Shown: positions 48,111 through 56,767 of the stretch, in pieces
Layout of the letters: every line of letters starts with the position of its first letter
Position numbering within the stretch: the first letter of the stretch is position 1
Origin: Chrysogorgia sp. JL179-B06
Lineage: Eukaryota; Cnidaria; Anthozoa; Scleralcyonacea; Chrysogorgiidae
NCBI GenBank assembly: GCA_035772405.1
Contig: JAYKKM010000372.1
Coordinates: 128,499 to 192,498 of the forward strand
Reading direction: 5' to 3'
Length of the DNA stretch: 64,000 nt
Notes under the pieces: model-generated
The model's database searches: none
What the model was told of the DNA's origin: nothing
Seen by the model: only the letters and a program-made list of their open reading frames with translations
Position numbers and translations under genes: made by a program

Positions 48111-48620
48111 TCCTGAATACTTGTTGCTCACTGGAGACTTCAACTTCCATATGGATGTCCTTCTGACCCTAATACAGTAAAGTTTAATGACCTGCTGGAG
48201 TCTGCTGGATTACAGCAATGGATCGAGGGTCCAACACATCGTTGTGGCCACACCCTGGATCTCATAATCGATCGCCACGAGGGGACTAGGTTATTGTCTT
48301 CCTTCGAAACAGTAACTGATTTACCATCTGACCACTATGCCGTCGTTGGTTCCCTTGATTTTCCTAGACCACTTTTTACGAAAAGATCTATCAAACGTCG
48401 TAATCTAAAGCTTTTGGAACACACACAATGGCCAACTGACCTGGCTGAATTGCGAGACTGCAGTTCGTTGTCTGATGTGAATGCCATGACTGAGCTTTTT
48501 CAATAGTGTTTTACGAAATGCCCTGGATAAACATGCACCTGTAAGGACATATTCTATCAGACTTCGCCCAAGTTCGCCTTGGTATACTGCTAATTTACGA
48601 GAGTTGATTAGTTAAAAAAG
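48110..48620 (+). pseudogene. LINE endonuclease fragment
   Basis: Reads YLLLTGDFNFHMD (GDFN), then LLESAGLQQWIEGPTHRCGH and TLDLIIDRHEG, then LPSDHYAVVGSL (SDH). These are the second half of an APE-type endonuclease of a LINE. One frame break near 48175; the sequence continues into WYTANLREL-like text at about 48590. Confidence 0.75.
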
Positions 48621-48629
48621 TTAAAAATT

Positions 48630-49360
48630 ATTAGAAACAGTTTATTTCTAATATATAGTTTCTATAGATTCATAATGTATTCTAAGACAAATTTCTGACA
48701 TGTTGAGTCAATGCCACTGATAGTCTGACACTGTCGCTGTACCCCATTCTCTTTATTATAATTTTAAACTATAAACCTTATATTGTTTTTTAGCCTTTTT
48801 AGATTTTAGAATGAATACTATAGAAAGTCAAGTTCTACATTCGGACAGCTGAGGCCCACATGGCCCCTGCTTACCGGAGACAGCTAGGTCTCTTGTAATA
48901 GTAGGAAATAATTATGACATCTTACCACCAGGCCAACATGGGTTTTGTAACAAACAAGTTGGGCAGTTTCGTTCTCCATTCCTGCAAACGGCTTTCGTAT
49001 CATACTAGCTTCGTCGAGAAGATATTTTGCCCCTGGAATGTTCTCCAACTGTAAGCCTGCGTTGTCGCCGTTGTGTAGACATTGTGTCAAGCCTAGTAGT
49101 AGTAAAGAGGGAGTCCTAGGCCAAGCCCAAAAAACTGTCCCAGAACCCGTGCCCACTATCCCAAAAAAACCACCTCCACCACCTCTCAAAACCCCATCCC
49201 CAAGCCGCCGTCAGCCCCACGTGTTCCCGAAATTATTCCCCACGTGTTCCCGAAATTATTCCCCACGTCGGCGGGATGTGTTCTAAAAATTATTTGTCCA
49301 CGTGTTCTGAAAGTCAAAAGCAAAACCATTTTTTTGGTTTTGTTTTTAAAAGTGAGAGAA
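48630..49360. other. Junction zone before the Polinton, with a 23-bp tandem repeat
   Basis: No gene recognised. At 49215-49275 the 23-mer CCCCACGTGTTCCCGAAATT (20 of 23 shown) is repeated twice in full and partly a third time. Base composition rises from AT-rich to balanced at about 49.0 kb, so the left edge of the Polinton probably lies in this stretch, but no inverted repeat could be checked because the right end is outside. Confidence 0.4.
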
Positions 49361-49361
49361 G

Positions 49362-49640
49362 TCACCGTGGCACTACGTGTTTACCTCTCATGAGACAGTT
49401 GTTTGAGACGAGATTTCGGTGTTCTTTTGTCAGATGTTTCACGAGCTCTCGCATGTCTCCAGGTATCGTGACGTTACAAGTGTTGCAGTGGTGGTGGTTC
49501 CTGATCTTGGGGGCCTCCCTATTATGTGTTATTTTGTTGTGAAGTCTCATTGCTATCTTATTGCCTGTGTATCCGCAGGAGCATCGAGTGAGAGCAGTTT
49601 GTGCGTTTAAAACTGCGACCGGTTTGTTATTTCGTGGCAT
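49362..49640 (-). CDS. Two-finger zinc protein
   Basis: 92 codons, intact. Contains CSCGYTGNKIAMRLHNKITH and CNTCNVTIPGDMRELVKHLT followed by KEH, two C2H2-like fingers. The N-terminal part is basic. No family recognised; a small DNA- or RNA-binding protein is plausible. Head-to-head with the gene at 49711, leaving 70 bp for two promoters. Its start context (AACGAAAATG) is a variant of the AATAAA motif seen at other starts. Confidence 0.55.
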   Translation of the reverse strand: MPRNNKPVAVLNAQTALTRCSCGYTGNKIAMRLHNKITHNREAPKIRNHHHCNTCNVTIPGDMRELVKHLTKEHRNLVSNNCLMRGKHVVPR

Positions 49641-49710
49641 TTTCGTTCCTGTATTTATATTCCATAGCCTATTTTAAGTCACTTGATTTTTGTCGAGAGC
49701 AAGAATAAAA

Positions 49711-50125
49711 ATGGGTTGCCTATCTAGCAAAGATCCACTTCAAACCAACCACCCAACACGCAACACGACTTTCAACACTCACCGTCGTGTGAAACTTGGC
49801 GTGAGGTTTGGGAAAGAGGCCACTAATTTCGAATTAGACTGCTGGCCGGCTTATGAACGATATGACGACGTGAAATTTGTGGATAATAAAGATGATGGTC
49901 GAAATTTGCTTCCTGAAGAGGGGACGTCTCGTGAGCAGAGTGAGCATGCGCGCGTCCAATCTGGTTAACAAGATCTTAAGTGAGATAACTGAAGAGGTTC
50001 GGATCTATGATGCAGTGACAACCAACTCAAAGTTAGTGAAAGAGATCTGGGATGCTTGTGCTCGTCATGACTATGTCTGCAAGCTAAGAGTGAGATATCC
50101 CGATGAGGTGAGGATCATGATATGA
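49711..50125 (+). pseudogene. Myristoylated-type small protein (MGCLSSK start), frame-broken
   Basis: I take the start at ATG 49711, preceded by AATAAAA. The sequence begins MGCLSSKDPLQTN, a classical N-myristoylation and palmitoylation signal (Gly2, Cys3), so the product would sit on membranes. It continues LGVRFGKEATNFELDCWPAY, then in the next frame NKILSEITEEVRIYDAVTT and RHDYVCKLRVRYPDEVR. One break at about 49940-49970. No family recognised. A membrane-bound virion or assembly role is only an inference. Confidence 0.5.
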
Positions 50126-50134
50126 AAAAAAAAG

Positions 50135-50160
50135 TTTCATAATCTTGAGAGATTATGAAA
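50135..50160 (-). terminator. Stem-loop between convergent genes, T-run on minus strand
   Basis: TTTCATAATCT / AGATTATGAAA forms a perfect 11-bp stem with a TGAG loop. On the minus strand it is followed by nine T. It overlaps the stop of the minus-strand gene and follows the plus-strand gene's stop at 50125. Confidence 0.6.
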
Positions 50161-50458
50161 GCATGTTAAAACACCAATCTAAATATTTCTTGTAAGCTAC
50201 CCTCCACACCATCTCTGGCTCGGTGAGATAGTAGGCTTTCTCTAGCTCGTTGCGTCGCTCCACTTGTCTATCAAGATACTCTCGATCACTCGGCACGCGG
50301 CACTCCCACTCCTCTTCACGATGGTGACTAGTGTCAATCTTTGAAGAGTTCTTAGCTCTGATGCTAGTGGGTGGTGACACCACTTTAGACTGATCGACCT
50401 CTCCACACACCACGCAGAAAAAGACTCCGTGGATTTCTTCCATGTTGTCGCAACACAT
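50153..50458 (-). CDS. Small Cys-containing Polinton protein
   Basis: Starts at ATG 50458 (GAATAAAATG, where the TAA is the stop of the preceding gene), about 101 residues, intact. N-terminus MCCDNMEEIHGVFFCVVCGE has four Cys and a His near a CxxC, which could bind zinc, somewhat like a zinc ribbon. The C-terminal part is charged and aromatic (RVAYKKYLDWCFNM). Not recognised. A transcription-factor-type ribbon is possible but unsupported beyond the Cys spacing. Confidence 0.5.
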   Translation of the reverse strand: MCCDNMEEIHGVFFCVVCGEVDQSKVVSPPTSIRAKNSSKIDTSHHREEEWECRVPSDREYLDRQVERRNELEKAYYLTEPEMVWRVAYKKYLDWCFNMLS

Positions 50459-50459
50459 T

Positions 50460-50923
50460 TTATTCAGTCTTTTCTTCTTCTGACTTTGGACTCTTCGTGT
50501 GACCATACATATGTTTCCCGACAGTGAGTCCGCCAGACAATATTCCTAGAAATGGGATGAGTGGAGTTAGTCTCGACATGATGCTTTTCAAGTCTTTGGT
50601 GAGATATGGGTCTCTTTTCAGCTCTTTTTCCATCTCTTCTGGCTTCTCGACAGCGTCTAGTCCACCCATCATCATCGCGAACTTCGACAAGAACATGTCA
50701 CATAGAAACACCGTGCTTCTCTCACGAACTTCGGCTTCGTAGTCGGCGTAAAGTTTCAAAATGGTTTTCGCGTTAGCTTTTTTGACGTAAGCTTCCGTTT
50801 TTTTAATTTCGCCATCGTTCGCTAGAACTATTAGTTCTTCACGCTTCCTATCCACTTCTTTCGTGACATCCTCGGAGCTCTCTGGCTCTTCGCCGGAAGA
50901 ATTATTAATTAAGTCTTCTGGAT
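50460..50923 (-). CDS. Conserved-looking Polinton protein with C-terminal hydrophobic segment
   Basis: I choose ATG 50923 (MNPEDLINN), about 154 residues, intact.  An acidic N-terminus (SGEEPESSEDVTKE), a charged helical middle, then VFLCDMFLSKFAMMMGGLD and LTPLIPFLGILSGGLTVGKH, a hydrophobic Gly-rich stretch near the C-terminus likely to meet a membrane or capsid. The end of the upstream ATPase gene overlaps its start region. Function unknown; minor virion component is a guess from position beside capsid and ATPase genes. Confidence 0.5.
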
Positions 50924-50931
50924 TCATCTCT

Positions 50932-51538
50932 TTACTTAGGCGAGATGACCTCGTAACCATACGGATGTCGGAGATTAATTTCCAAACACGAGTGTTTTTT
51001 GGTTCGCAACTCGGTCGTGATACGCGTCACGTCGTCCTTCGAGACAAAACCATTCAAATAGTCGTTGATGAGTTCCAACATATCTTTTTTGTTTGTGTTA
51101 TGAAAGCTAGTTATTCTAGAAATGTTTTTCTCGGTAAGGTTTCGCTATGCTCGTCAGTTGCTGAGTTAAAACTATGGTAGATAGTCCGTAATGACGTCCT
51201 GAATAACCTAGCTTGACGAGTTCGCTAGTTCTGTTTTTCACGTCTTGCCCGCTCGCACAGTCATCTAAGAATAATTAACGTCTTCGTGTCCGTGTAGACA
51301 TCGACGACATGTTTCATCATGGTGTTCACGTTATCTTGCTCGACGGGCAAGACAATGAAATCTTTGTCGTGATAATGTTTCCACTTGTGATAGGTCGTGT
51401 TCCATAATATGGTTGGACAGAGCAGAATGATATGATCAAACACGTTCTTAAAATGTGTCTCTAGCATTTTCAAAAGATAGAAAGTCTTTCCGCAGTAGGT
51501 CGGTCCTAACGATCAGCATGTTGAACCGGGATATCCAT
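50932..51538 (-). pseudogene. Genome-packaging ATPase (FtsK/HerA, A32-like)
   Basis: Start at ATG 51538, preceded by AATAAAAG. Walker A is GPTYCGKTFYLL at about 51470-51506; then DHIILLCPTILWNTTYHKW; the Walker B strand KTLIIL ends at a one-base break at about 51258, after which DCASGQDVKNRTSELVKLG and STIVLTQQLTSIAKPYRE follow (the TQQ sensor motif). In relatives this ATPase pumps the genome into capsids. Further breaks are near 51525 and 51120. It ends in HPYGYEVIS.. at 50932. Overlaps the following gene by a few bases. Usual family length is about 200 residues, which this fits. Confidence 0.8.
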
Positions 51539-51553
51539 CTTTTATTTTCAAGC

Positions 51554-51579
51554 TTTCCTATGCTGTTGACATAGGGAAA
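51554..51579 (-). terminator. Stem-loop after capsid gene
   Basis: TTTCC-TATG and CATAGG-AAA arms with one bulged base, just after the major capsid stop (51591) and before the ATPase start. Lacks a T-run. Same TTTC..GAAA pattern as at 50135, 52850 and 61969. Confidence 0.4.
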
Positions 51580-51590
51580 ACCATGTGAGT

Positions 51591-52827
51591 TTAGTACTGA
51601 ATGCTCTGTAAGTTTCCAGATGCGATGTTAAGTAGTGCGTCTGATTAGCACGAAGATGTGACATATCAACGCTGTAGGTGTCGCTTTCTTGGTGATCTCT
51701 AGTAAGATTCCACTTTGCGTGTTCAAAATTTTCTTTCCAGATCCGTGATACGGTCCTGATCGCGTGTGCTTCGAAGATCAATAACCAGTGCGAATTTGTC
51801 CTTGAAAAAGTCTCGGCGGGTAACACTCTGATCAGTTTGACCAAATAGTCGCTCGGCTTCCGAGAAGAACCTTGACTTTGGAATGCCTTGACTATAGACC
51901 TCGTTGGGAACGCCTTCAATAGTGACTTTCACGCCCTCAATGTTCGGATAGGCAAACTCTTCTGAGTCTGTGATAGCAGCTTTCGTGAAAAGAAGGGACT
52001 ACGGCTTTCATGCTCTTTCGTGGAAGATTAATATTTTCATTAATTAGTGTCGAAGCTGCTGTCCAAGGTGAATTTTTCATGAGAGTCACGTGCTCATACG
52101 GAAGTGACTTTCCAACCATGTAGAGCTTCGTGATCTCACTCGCGAGATCCGCGTTATCGATGGTCTCGTACTCCAACTGCAAGTTCTCGAGAGAGTAGGT
52201 TCCAACGGCACTGCCGCTCTGAGCCACCATGATGTCGCTGGCTTGCTGGCAACTTGATGAGAAACTGCAGGTTGTTACTCATATTGTATGGAGCGTAGAG
52301 GCCAGAGTCTCCCAAGATTTTGTCGAGAGATATTTTCTGCTTGGCTCCAAAAAACAGCTACCATCAACGCGTCAGAGACCTTCGCGGTGGTTCCACTCGC
52401 TGCACCACTGTCGTCTTTCGAGATGAGTTTTCGAAGGTTTTCGTTACCGACGCCAATATTCCATCATCTCGTCACGTTCGAGTGACGTCTTCCACGTGTC
52501 TTTGTAGACGGCGATAGCAGATTCTCCGACATTGTCATAGGCTATCTCGCCAGCCATCTTGACAGTCAGCTGACTCTGGAGAGTTTTTGATAAGTTATTC
52601 AAAAAACCAACTTTTAACATTTGATGTTCTTGAAGTCAAATAAGATATGCAAACTCCCTGGAACCAAACACGAGTCAGGTTTGAGTTTTGGTGATGTCGA
52701 CGTAGAGAGTCTCGTTAGGGTTTGCACTGTTTGGATTCATGGTCACGACATGACGTGTGCGAGGACCCTTGATAGTGCTCATAGTAGTTTTCTTCGCATG
52801 CGGAGATAAGTTCAGGTTACTAGTCAT
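51591..52827 (-). pseudogene. Major capsid protein, double jelly-roll
   Basis: Starts at ATG 52827 (TAATAAAGATG). Reading pieces: PNSANPNETLYVDITK, VPGSLHILFDFKN, LSKTLQSQLTVKMAGEIAYD, KISLDKILGDSGLYAPYNM, IMVAQSGSAVGTYSLENLQL, KVTIEGVPNEVYSQGIPKSR, FALVIDLRSTRD, ICHIFVL and finally LNIASGNLQSIQY before TAA. These are the blocks of Polinton and adintovirus hexon-type capsids. About 412 codons. At least five frame breaks (near 52670, 52610, 52440, 52250, 51990, 51740, 51630). It lies between Rpb6-like and ATPase genes, as usual for the morphogenetic module. Confidence 0.85.
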
Positions 52828-52849
52828 CTTTATTATGACGTGAAAAAAT

Positions 52850-52874
52850 TTTCATAACCAAGAAGGTTACGAAA
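52850..52874 (-). terminator. Stem-loop with T-run between Rpb6-like and capsid genes
   Basis: TTTCATAACC and GGTTACGAAA arms (one mismatch), AAGAA loop; on the minus strand followed by six T (52843-52848). It lies after the Rpb6-like stop at 52899 and 23 bp before the capsid start. Confidence 0.6.
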
Positions 52875-52898
52875 GGTTAAGTGGAGACACGTGTTTAC

Positions 52899-53127
52899 TA
52901 GTAACGTCTAACGACTTCCAGTGGACACAGGACCCTGCTCGTACTCTCTCCCGGCTATGTCTAGAGAGCACGTGAGGTCTACAACAGAACACTTAGTTTT
53001 CGACCCGTCTGCTATTTGTCTAGCTCTAGCGCCTATTAGGAGAGCTACTTCGTACTTGGTGTGTCTTTACTCGCGACTGGTCGACGAGAAATTCTGGTAG
53101 CTACGGTTCTAACACCCGTGAGCGCAT
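52899..53127 (-). pseudogene. Rpb6/RpoK-like RNA polymerase subunit
   Basis: Minus-strand reading: a basic lead (RISRRPVASKDT), then TKYEVALLIGARARQIADGS, then VVDLTCSLDIAGREYEQG and, after one break, VLCPLEVVRRY before TAG at 52899. The order T+[YF]E.A.iiGaRA.qI..G, then DpldIA..E...G, then PleVvRRY is that of Rpb6 (eukaryotes), RpoK (archaea) and omega (bacteria), a small clamp-stabilising subunit of multisubunit RNA polymerase. About 65-75 residues, as expected. Breaks at about 53062 and 52935. Start is uncertain; ATG 53127 is a candidate. Sits between the nuclease and the capsid gene. I am fairly sure of the family on motif grounds. Confidence 0.65.
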
Positions 53128-53580
53128 TTTTTCTTTGTGAATTTTAGTCTTTCTGTGCCGTGACATGTGAACACGTGTCGTTACCCTACCACACTCGCAC
53201 GTCAGCGGTTCGTCAGCGTAGTGTGCCTTCCGGTGACGTGCTCTGTACTCGGAGGTCTTCGGAGGCCCGTAACCGGTGTAGTAACTTTTTTTCTTTTTTT
53301 TATTCAACTCAGTGTCATACGCGGCTATGTGGTAGTTTTTCAGATCCTCGAGCTCGGCCTTGGTGCAGAAAGCTCTGTCTATCATCCACCACCTTCATCT
53401 TGTAGATGCCTAGCTCGAGAACTTTCTGTGGAACTTAGATCCACACAGGCGGGTAGTGATATCACTCTCGTGTTCTGCCAGCCTTCTCTCAGCCGACCTA
53501 GTCGAACAGCCAATGTAGATTTCACCGTCAACCATCGAGTACACAGCGTAGACGATACCTAGTTTTTTAGTCTCACTCAT
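53101..53580 (-). pseudogene. GIY-YIG endonuclease with C-terminal zinc finger
   Basis: Starts at ATG 53580. The N-terminus has LGIVYAVYSMVDGEIYIGCS (GIY..YIG pattern as GIV..YIG) and TRSAERRLAEHESDI with the catalytic-type Arg, then after two frame shifts (near 53408 and 53390) LGIYKMKVV and AFCTKAELEDLKNYHIAAYD with Glu in the second half. The C-terminus CECGRVTTRVHMSRHRKTKI carries a C2H2-like finger (CxC, HxxxH). GIY-YIG nucleases cut DNA; in Polintons and large viruses they are accessory homing or repair nucleases. Breaks indicate decay. Confidence 0.7.
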
Positions 53581-53612
53581 TCCTAACCCCCTACCTTTAC
53601 CTAACGACCGGT

Positions 53613-54417
53613 TTAAGCTCGTTTTGACCGCCAGTACTCGTTCAATAACCAGACCAACGCTATAACGACTACGTAAAGTTTCTGGCTAGCCAAGCTAGTC
53701 CGCTCACACCCGCTTTTAACACGGTGTAAATGAAGTTCGCCAAGCCACAGCCCACGGCCCAAGCTTAGCTACGAAATCTCTTATGACTTTCGCGAACGTC
53801 TTCACAGCACCCGCTCCTTTCGCAACCACAGTTCTCGTCCCGACCACGACAGTCGTTATCAAGCCGGCGATAGTGATATAACGCGGCGACTGAGATCATG
53901 TTTTTTTTAATCCACTCCTTAAATTTCTCTAGACGCGATCCGTCCCTCTCCTGCTCCACACGCGTCTCTTCAATGACACGTTGTCTTTCCAAAACATCAA
54001 CCACTACGTCGATGTCAACAGACTCTTGAGCTAACCTCCCAGCTGTCTCGCCGTCGCTGTCTAGAATTCTTTCACGAATAGTCTCTCCGCGCTGCTCGAA
54101 TTCGTCGATAGTGATCTGAATAGCACCTCTGTCACCGACTCTACTCTCTGGTAGCATGGTGTCTGAAGGATTCAACACGCCGTTCACAACACGTTGGTCC
54201 TCCTCACCCAGTCTGTCAAACACGTCGGCTGGTAAGTTTTGCTGACGAACGTTGATTCATGGGGAGACTCTCACTAGTTTTACTCTCACTCGCGGCAGAC
54301 TCAACGAGTTTCTCAAACTGTGACACGGCGTTCACAGTTCTTTTTTGCCATGTTTTTCACGTATGAACCATCTACGTTATTGAGGACTATTTTCTCAAAC
54401 AGTCGAGTATCCGCCAT
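53613..54417 (-). pseudogene. Membrane-anchored Polinton protein with Gly/Ala-rich hydrophobic tail
   Basis: Start ATG 54417 (MADTRLFEKIVLNNVDGSY). Middle: VFDRLGEEDQRVVNGVLNPS, acidic and coil-like, then LEKFKEWIKKNMISVAALY, then across breaks TIAGLITTVVVGTRTVVAKG and LYVVVIALVWLLNEYW before TAA. The hydrophobic, Gly/Ala-rich end with a W(I/L)KKN block resembles a virion-type protein common in Polintons. About 268 codons. Breaks near 54320, 54235, 53880, 53745 and 53690. Confidence 0.5.
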
Positions 54418-54757
54418 TTTTAAGCCGCTCTCTAAAAACCACTTTGCCGACTTTGACGGTGGTCCTATTTCTTAACTCTATCACACTCTCTGAGTATGGA
54501 TTAAGTTTTTGGCCGTGTGAGTCTTGAACATACTTGTCTAACTGGACGAACACGTCTTGACTACGTCACCACCGAAATTTGTCTCGGCGAGGAGGTGACG
54601 GTTAATATATGTGATCCTCTCGGTAAGTAATGGGTCGCTGTCAGCTAGCAACCTATCATTAAGGTCATCGAGAGTCGTGTCGAGTTCTTCGTTATTGAGG
54701 TCATCGTTATTCTGGGAACCTCTCTTCCATCTCGATATTGTCATCAGCCTCTGCCAT
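54395..54757 (-). pseudogene. Small unrecognised Polinton protein
   Basis: Starts at ATG 54757 (CAAATAAAATGG). Reads MAEADDNIEMEERF, then in another frame NDDLNNEELDTTLDDLNDRL and ITYINRHLLAETNFGGDVV, then LNPYSESVIELRNRTTVKVG. Overlaps the next gene by about 23 bp. Two breaks (near 54720 and 54555). No family recognised. Confidence 0.4.
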
Positions 54758-55156
54758 TTTATTTGTTAAAAAAAAAAAAATTTTCCCTAGAGAGGCCCCC
54801 TCTACTCTTGTTGAAACCGACCGCTGACCGCTACGTGCGTGCGCCCGTCGCGTGAAGAAAGCCGCGAAAAAACTCGAAAACCTGTTGGAAACACTACAAA
54901 ACTCAACTGTTTTCTAGTGTTGACTTGTGTTACGAGCACATACAAAGTGTCTAGAGACACTCATTTCGTGGATTACGATAGGAAACAAGATATTAACGGA
55001 CAACTCGTAAAATTTTTGAAAAATATATTTTTGTACAAAGACTTTTAAAAAAGTTCGGGTCGTCTCTAAAGGTGAGATGACCTAAGTGTTTCAAGTCAAG
55101 TGTTTTGTTTCTTTGGTTCTTTCACCACAAGACCCACCAACGGCTTGGGTTCACTT
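54758..55156. other. Spacer with no convincing gene
   Basis: Begins with a run of A (54768-54780). A plus-strand ORF at 54839-55048 shows no motif. Confidence 0.35.
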
Positions 55157-55375
55157 CTAACAAGGAGGAGGTGAAGGATTCGCTCTAAGACCATCCTCAA
55201 ACATGAGGATTCGACGCTCGTGCTCGGCAACTTCCCCAGCCACCGTCGCCAAACATTCGTTCGCTATGGCTATCTTGCTAATTAACTTTCTCCGTCTCCT
55301 CAAGGCGATGGTTCGGGCTCTGCTCTCACGATACAGTAACTCTTTCAACCTGTCTCTTGACAGCGGGACGTCCAT
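55157..55375 (-). CDS. Small basic coiled-coil protein
   Basis: 72 codons from ATG 55375: MDVPLSRDRLKELLYRESR, many Arg, and heptad-like leucines (ANECLATVAGEVAEHERRIL). No family recognised. The usual AATAAA start motif is absent and a MITE lies 55 bp upstream, so the 5' part of the gene may have been displaced. Confidence 0.4.
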   Translation of the reverse strand: MDVPLSRDRLKELLYRESRARTIALRRRRKLISKIAIANECLATVAGEVAEHERRILMFEDGLRANPSPPPC

Positions 55376-55429
55376 GACTGAGGTGAGACGCTATCGGTCG
55401 CGATGGCAACGACTGTCACTCGCGCGATC

Positions 55430-55563
55430 TGTCGGCACATTCCTAAACGTCAAAAGAATTTTGCGAGGAAATATTTTTTATTTTTTTTGAAATTTTTTTT
55501 CCAACTTGAGTTTTTTTTTTCAAAGTTTGTGAAACTCTTTTGACGTTCGGGAATGTGCCGACA
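55430..55563. mobile_element. MITE inserted in the Polinton, 7-bp target duplication
   Basis: Termini TGTCGGCACATTCC and its complement, with about 27 bp of inverted repeat on each side (AACGTCAAAAG mirrored), loop T-rich. Flanked by CGCGATC on both sides (55423-55429 and 55564-55570), a target-site duplication of 7 bp, or 8 with one mismatch, as in hAT elements. 134 bp, non-coding. Confidence 0.8.
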
Positions 55564-55672
55564 CGCGATCAAAAAATTTTTATGTCTTTTTTTTGAAAAT
55601 TTTCAAAAAAACTTCTTATACGAATTTAACATTAGTTTTTATTACGCGTCTTTTTGCGATGTGTACTTTTTA

Positions 55673-56767
55673 TTAATTTTTCCATATCGCTCTCGGGATC
55701 CAAGAGTTATGTTCGTCACCGTAACCAGCCCACTTGACTAAGACCATCTTTTTCTTGTTCACCGTCTTTCTTTTCAAAACTTTCTCGACACGATACGTGG
55801 CGTCTTCTGTTTTCTCGACAGCGGACAACTCTTCTTCGTAGAATTTCCCGATGACGTCTTCCCCACTCTCGTCGCTAAGGACATAGACGGTTGGATCACC
55901 ATGGACCACCTTACTCACGGAGAAAATCTCTTCGGTGAAGTTCGCCTCGTAGCCCTTCGCGAACGTGCTCTTATATTTGCTTATTCTCACCTTTTGACCG
56001 AGCTTATATTTTGGTAGTGGAAACTCGCCCAGGTCGCTACCAAAAAGTGTCATCCACACCAGACTCTCGTTAGTCTTGTTCACGTCCGCTCGTTTCGTGA
56101 GAATGCTACCATGTTTTGTGTTATTATAGTTCTCGACGAGGTCGTCTAGAACGTCTATCCACTTGTAAGTCCCCTTGCTATAGAAATATTTCCACATAAC
56201 AGTTTTTAGAGTCCTGTTGAACCTCTCAACCACAGCGGTATTCTTATCAGACTTCGTAGAGAAATACTCGACGTTGTGTTTCGCTAACAAGCTCTTAACA
56301 CCCACGTTATAGAACTCCAGTCCTTCGTCAAACTGTGCGAACTTTGGATAAGACTCAAACTCTCGTGAAACTGTCGTAGTAACTCACCCACGGCTTTCGT
56401 CATGTTTTTCGTGTCTTTACGATACACGGGGATGGTGAAAGCATAGCGGCTAAGAATCTCACCACACGTGAGGATCCAGTAATAACCATCGTTCTTATTT
56501 TTGTATTTTCCCATGTCAACGAGATCCAGTTGAATTTGCTCACCAAGATACGAGACCCACGTCTTTCGGAACTTGTGGCGTCTCACTATGGACTTGTATC
56601 TCGTGTAAGTGTCTTGTGTTTTCAACCACTCTTTCACAGACTTTCTGGTCACGTTGAGACCTTCTCCTAGTGCTTTTTGATATAGTCTCTCCATGCTTTT
56701 GGTAACCAGTCACGGGATTGTAGTACAAATCTCTTAAGGACTGCTCTGTCACGACATCACTGTCCAT
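55673..56767 (-). pseudogene. Polinton integrase with C-terminal chromodomain
   Basis: Starts at ATG 56767 (GAATAAAAAACATGG). N-terminal zinc-less helical part (MDSDVVTEQSLRDLYYNP; ALGEGLNVTRKSVKEWLK), catalytic core GEQIQLDLVDMGKYKNKNDG (first Asp), GYYWILTCGEILSRYAFTI, then NVEYFSTKSDKNTAVVERFN (conserved SD.K and catalytic E) and NTKHGSILTKRADVNKTNES, an SH3-like PLPKYKLGQKVRISKYKSTF, and the chromodomain MVLVKWAGYGDEHNSWIP. 365 codons. Breaks near 56720 and 56300. It would insert the element with 5-6 bp target duplications. Confidence 0.9.

Noticed and set aside
48884..49286. Pro-rich (plus) or Gly-rich (minus) proteins
   Set aside because: Low-complexity translation on both strands, no motif, at the edge of the Polinton.
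52229..52517. Three overlapping plus-strand ORFs
   Set aside because: They are shadows of the capsid gene read on the minus strand.
54839..55048. Plus-strand gene in the Polinton spacer
   Set aside because: No motif, no start signal like its neighbours, and opposite to the surrounding minus-strand cluster.
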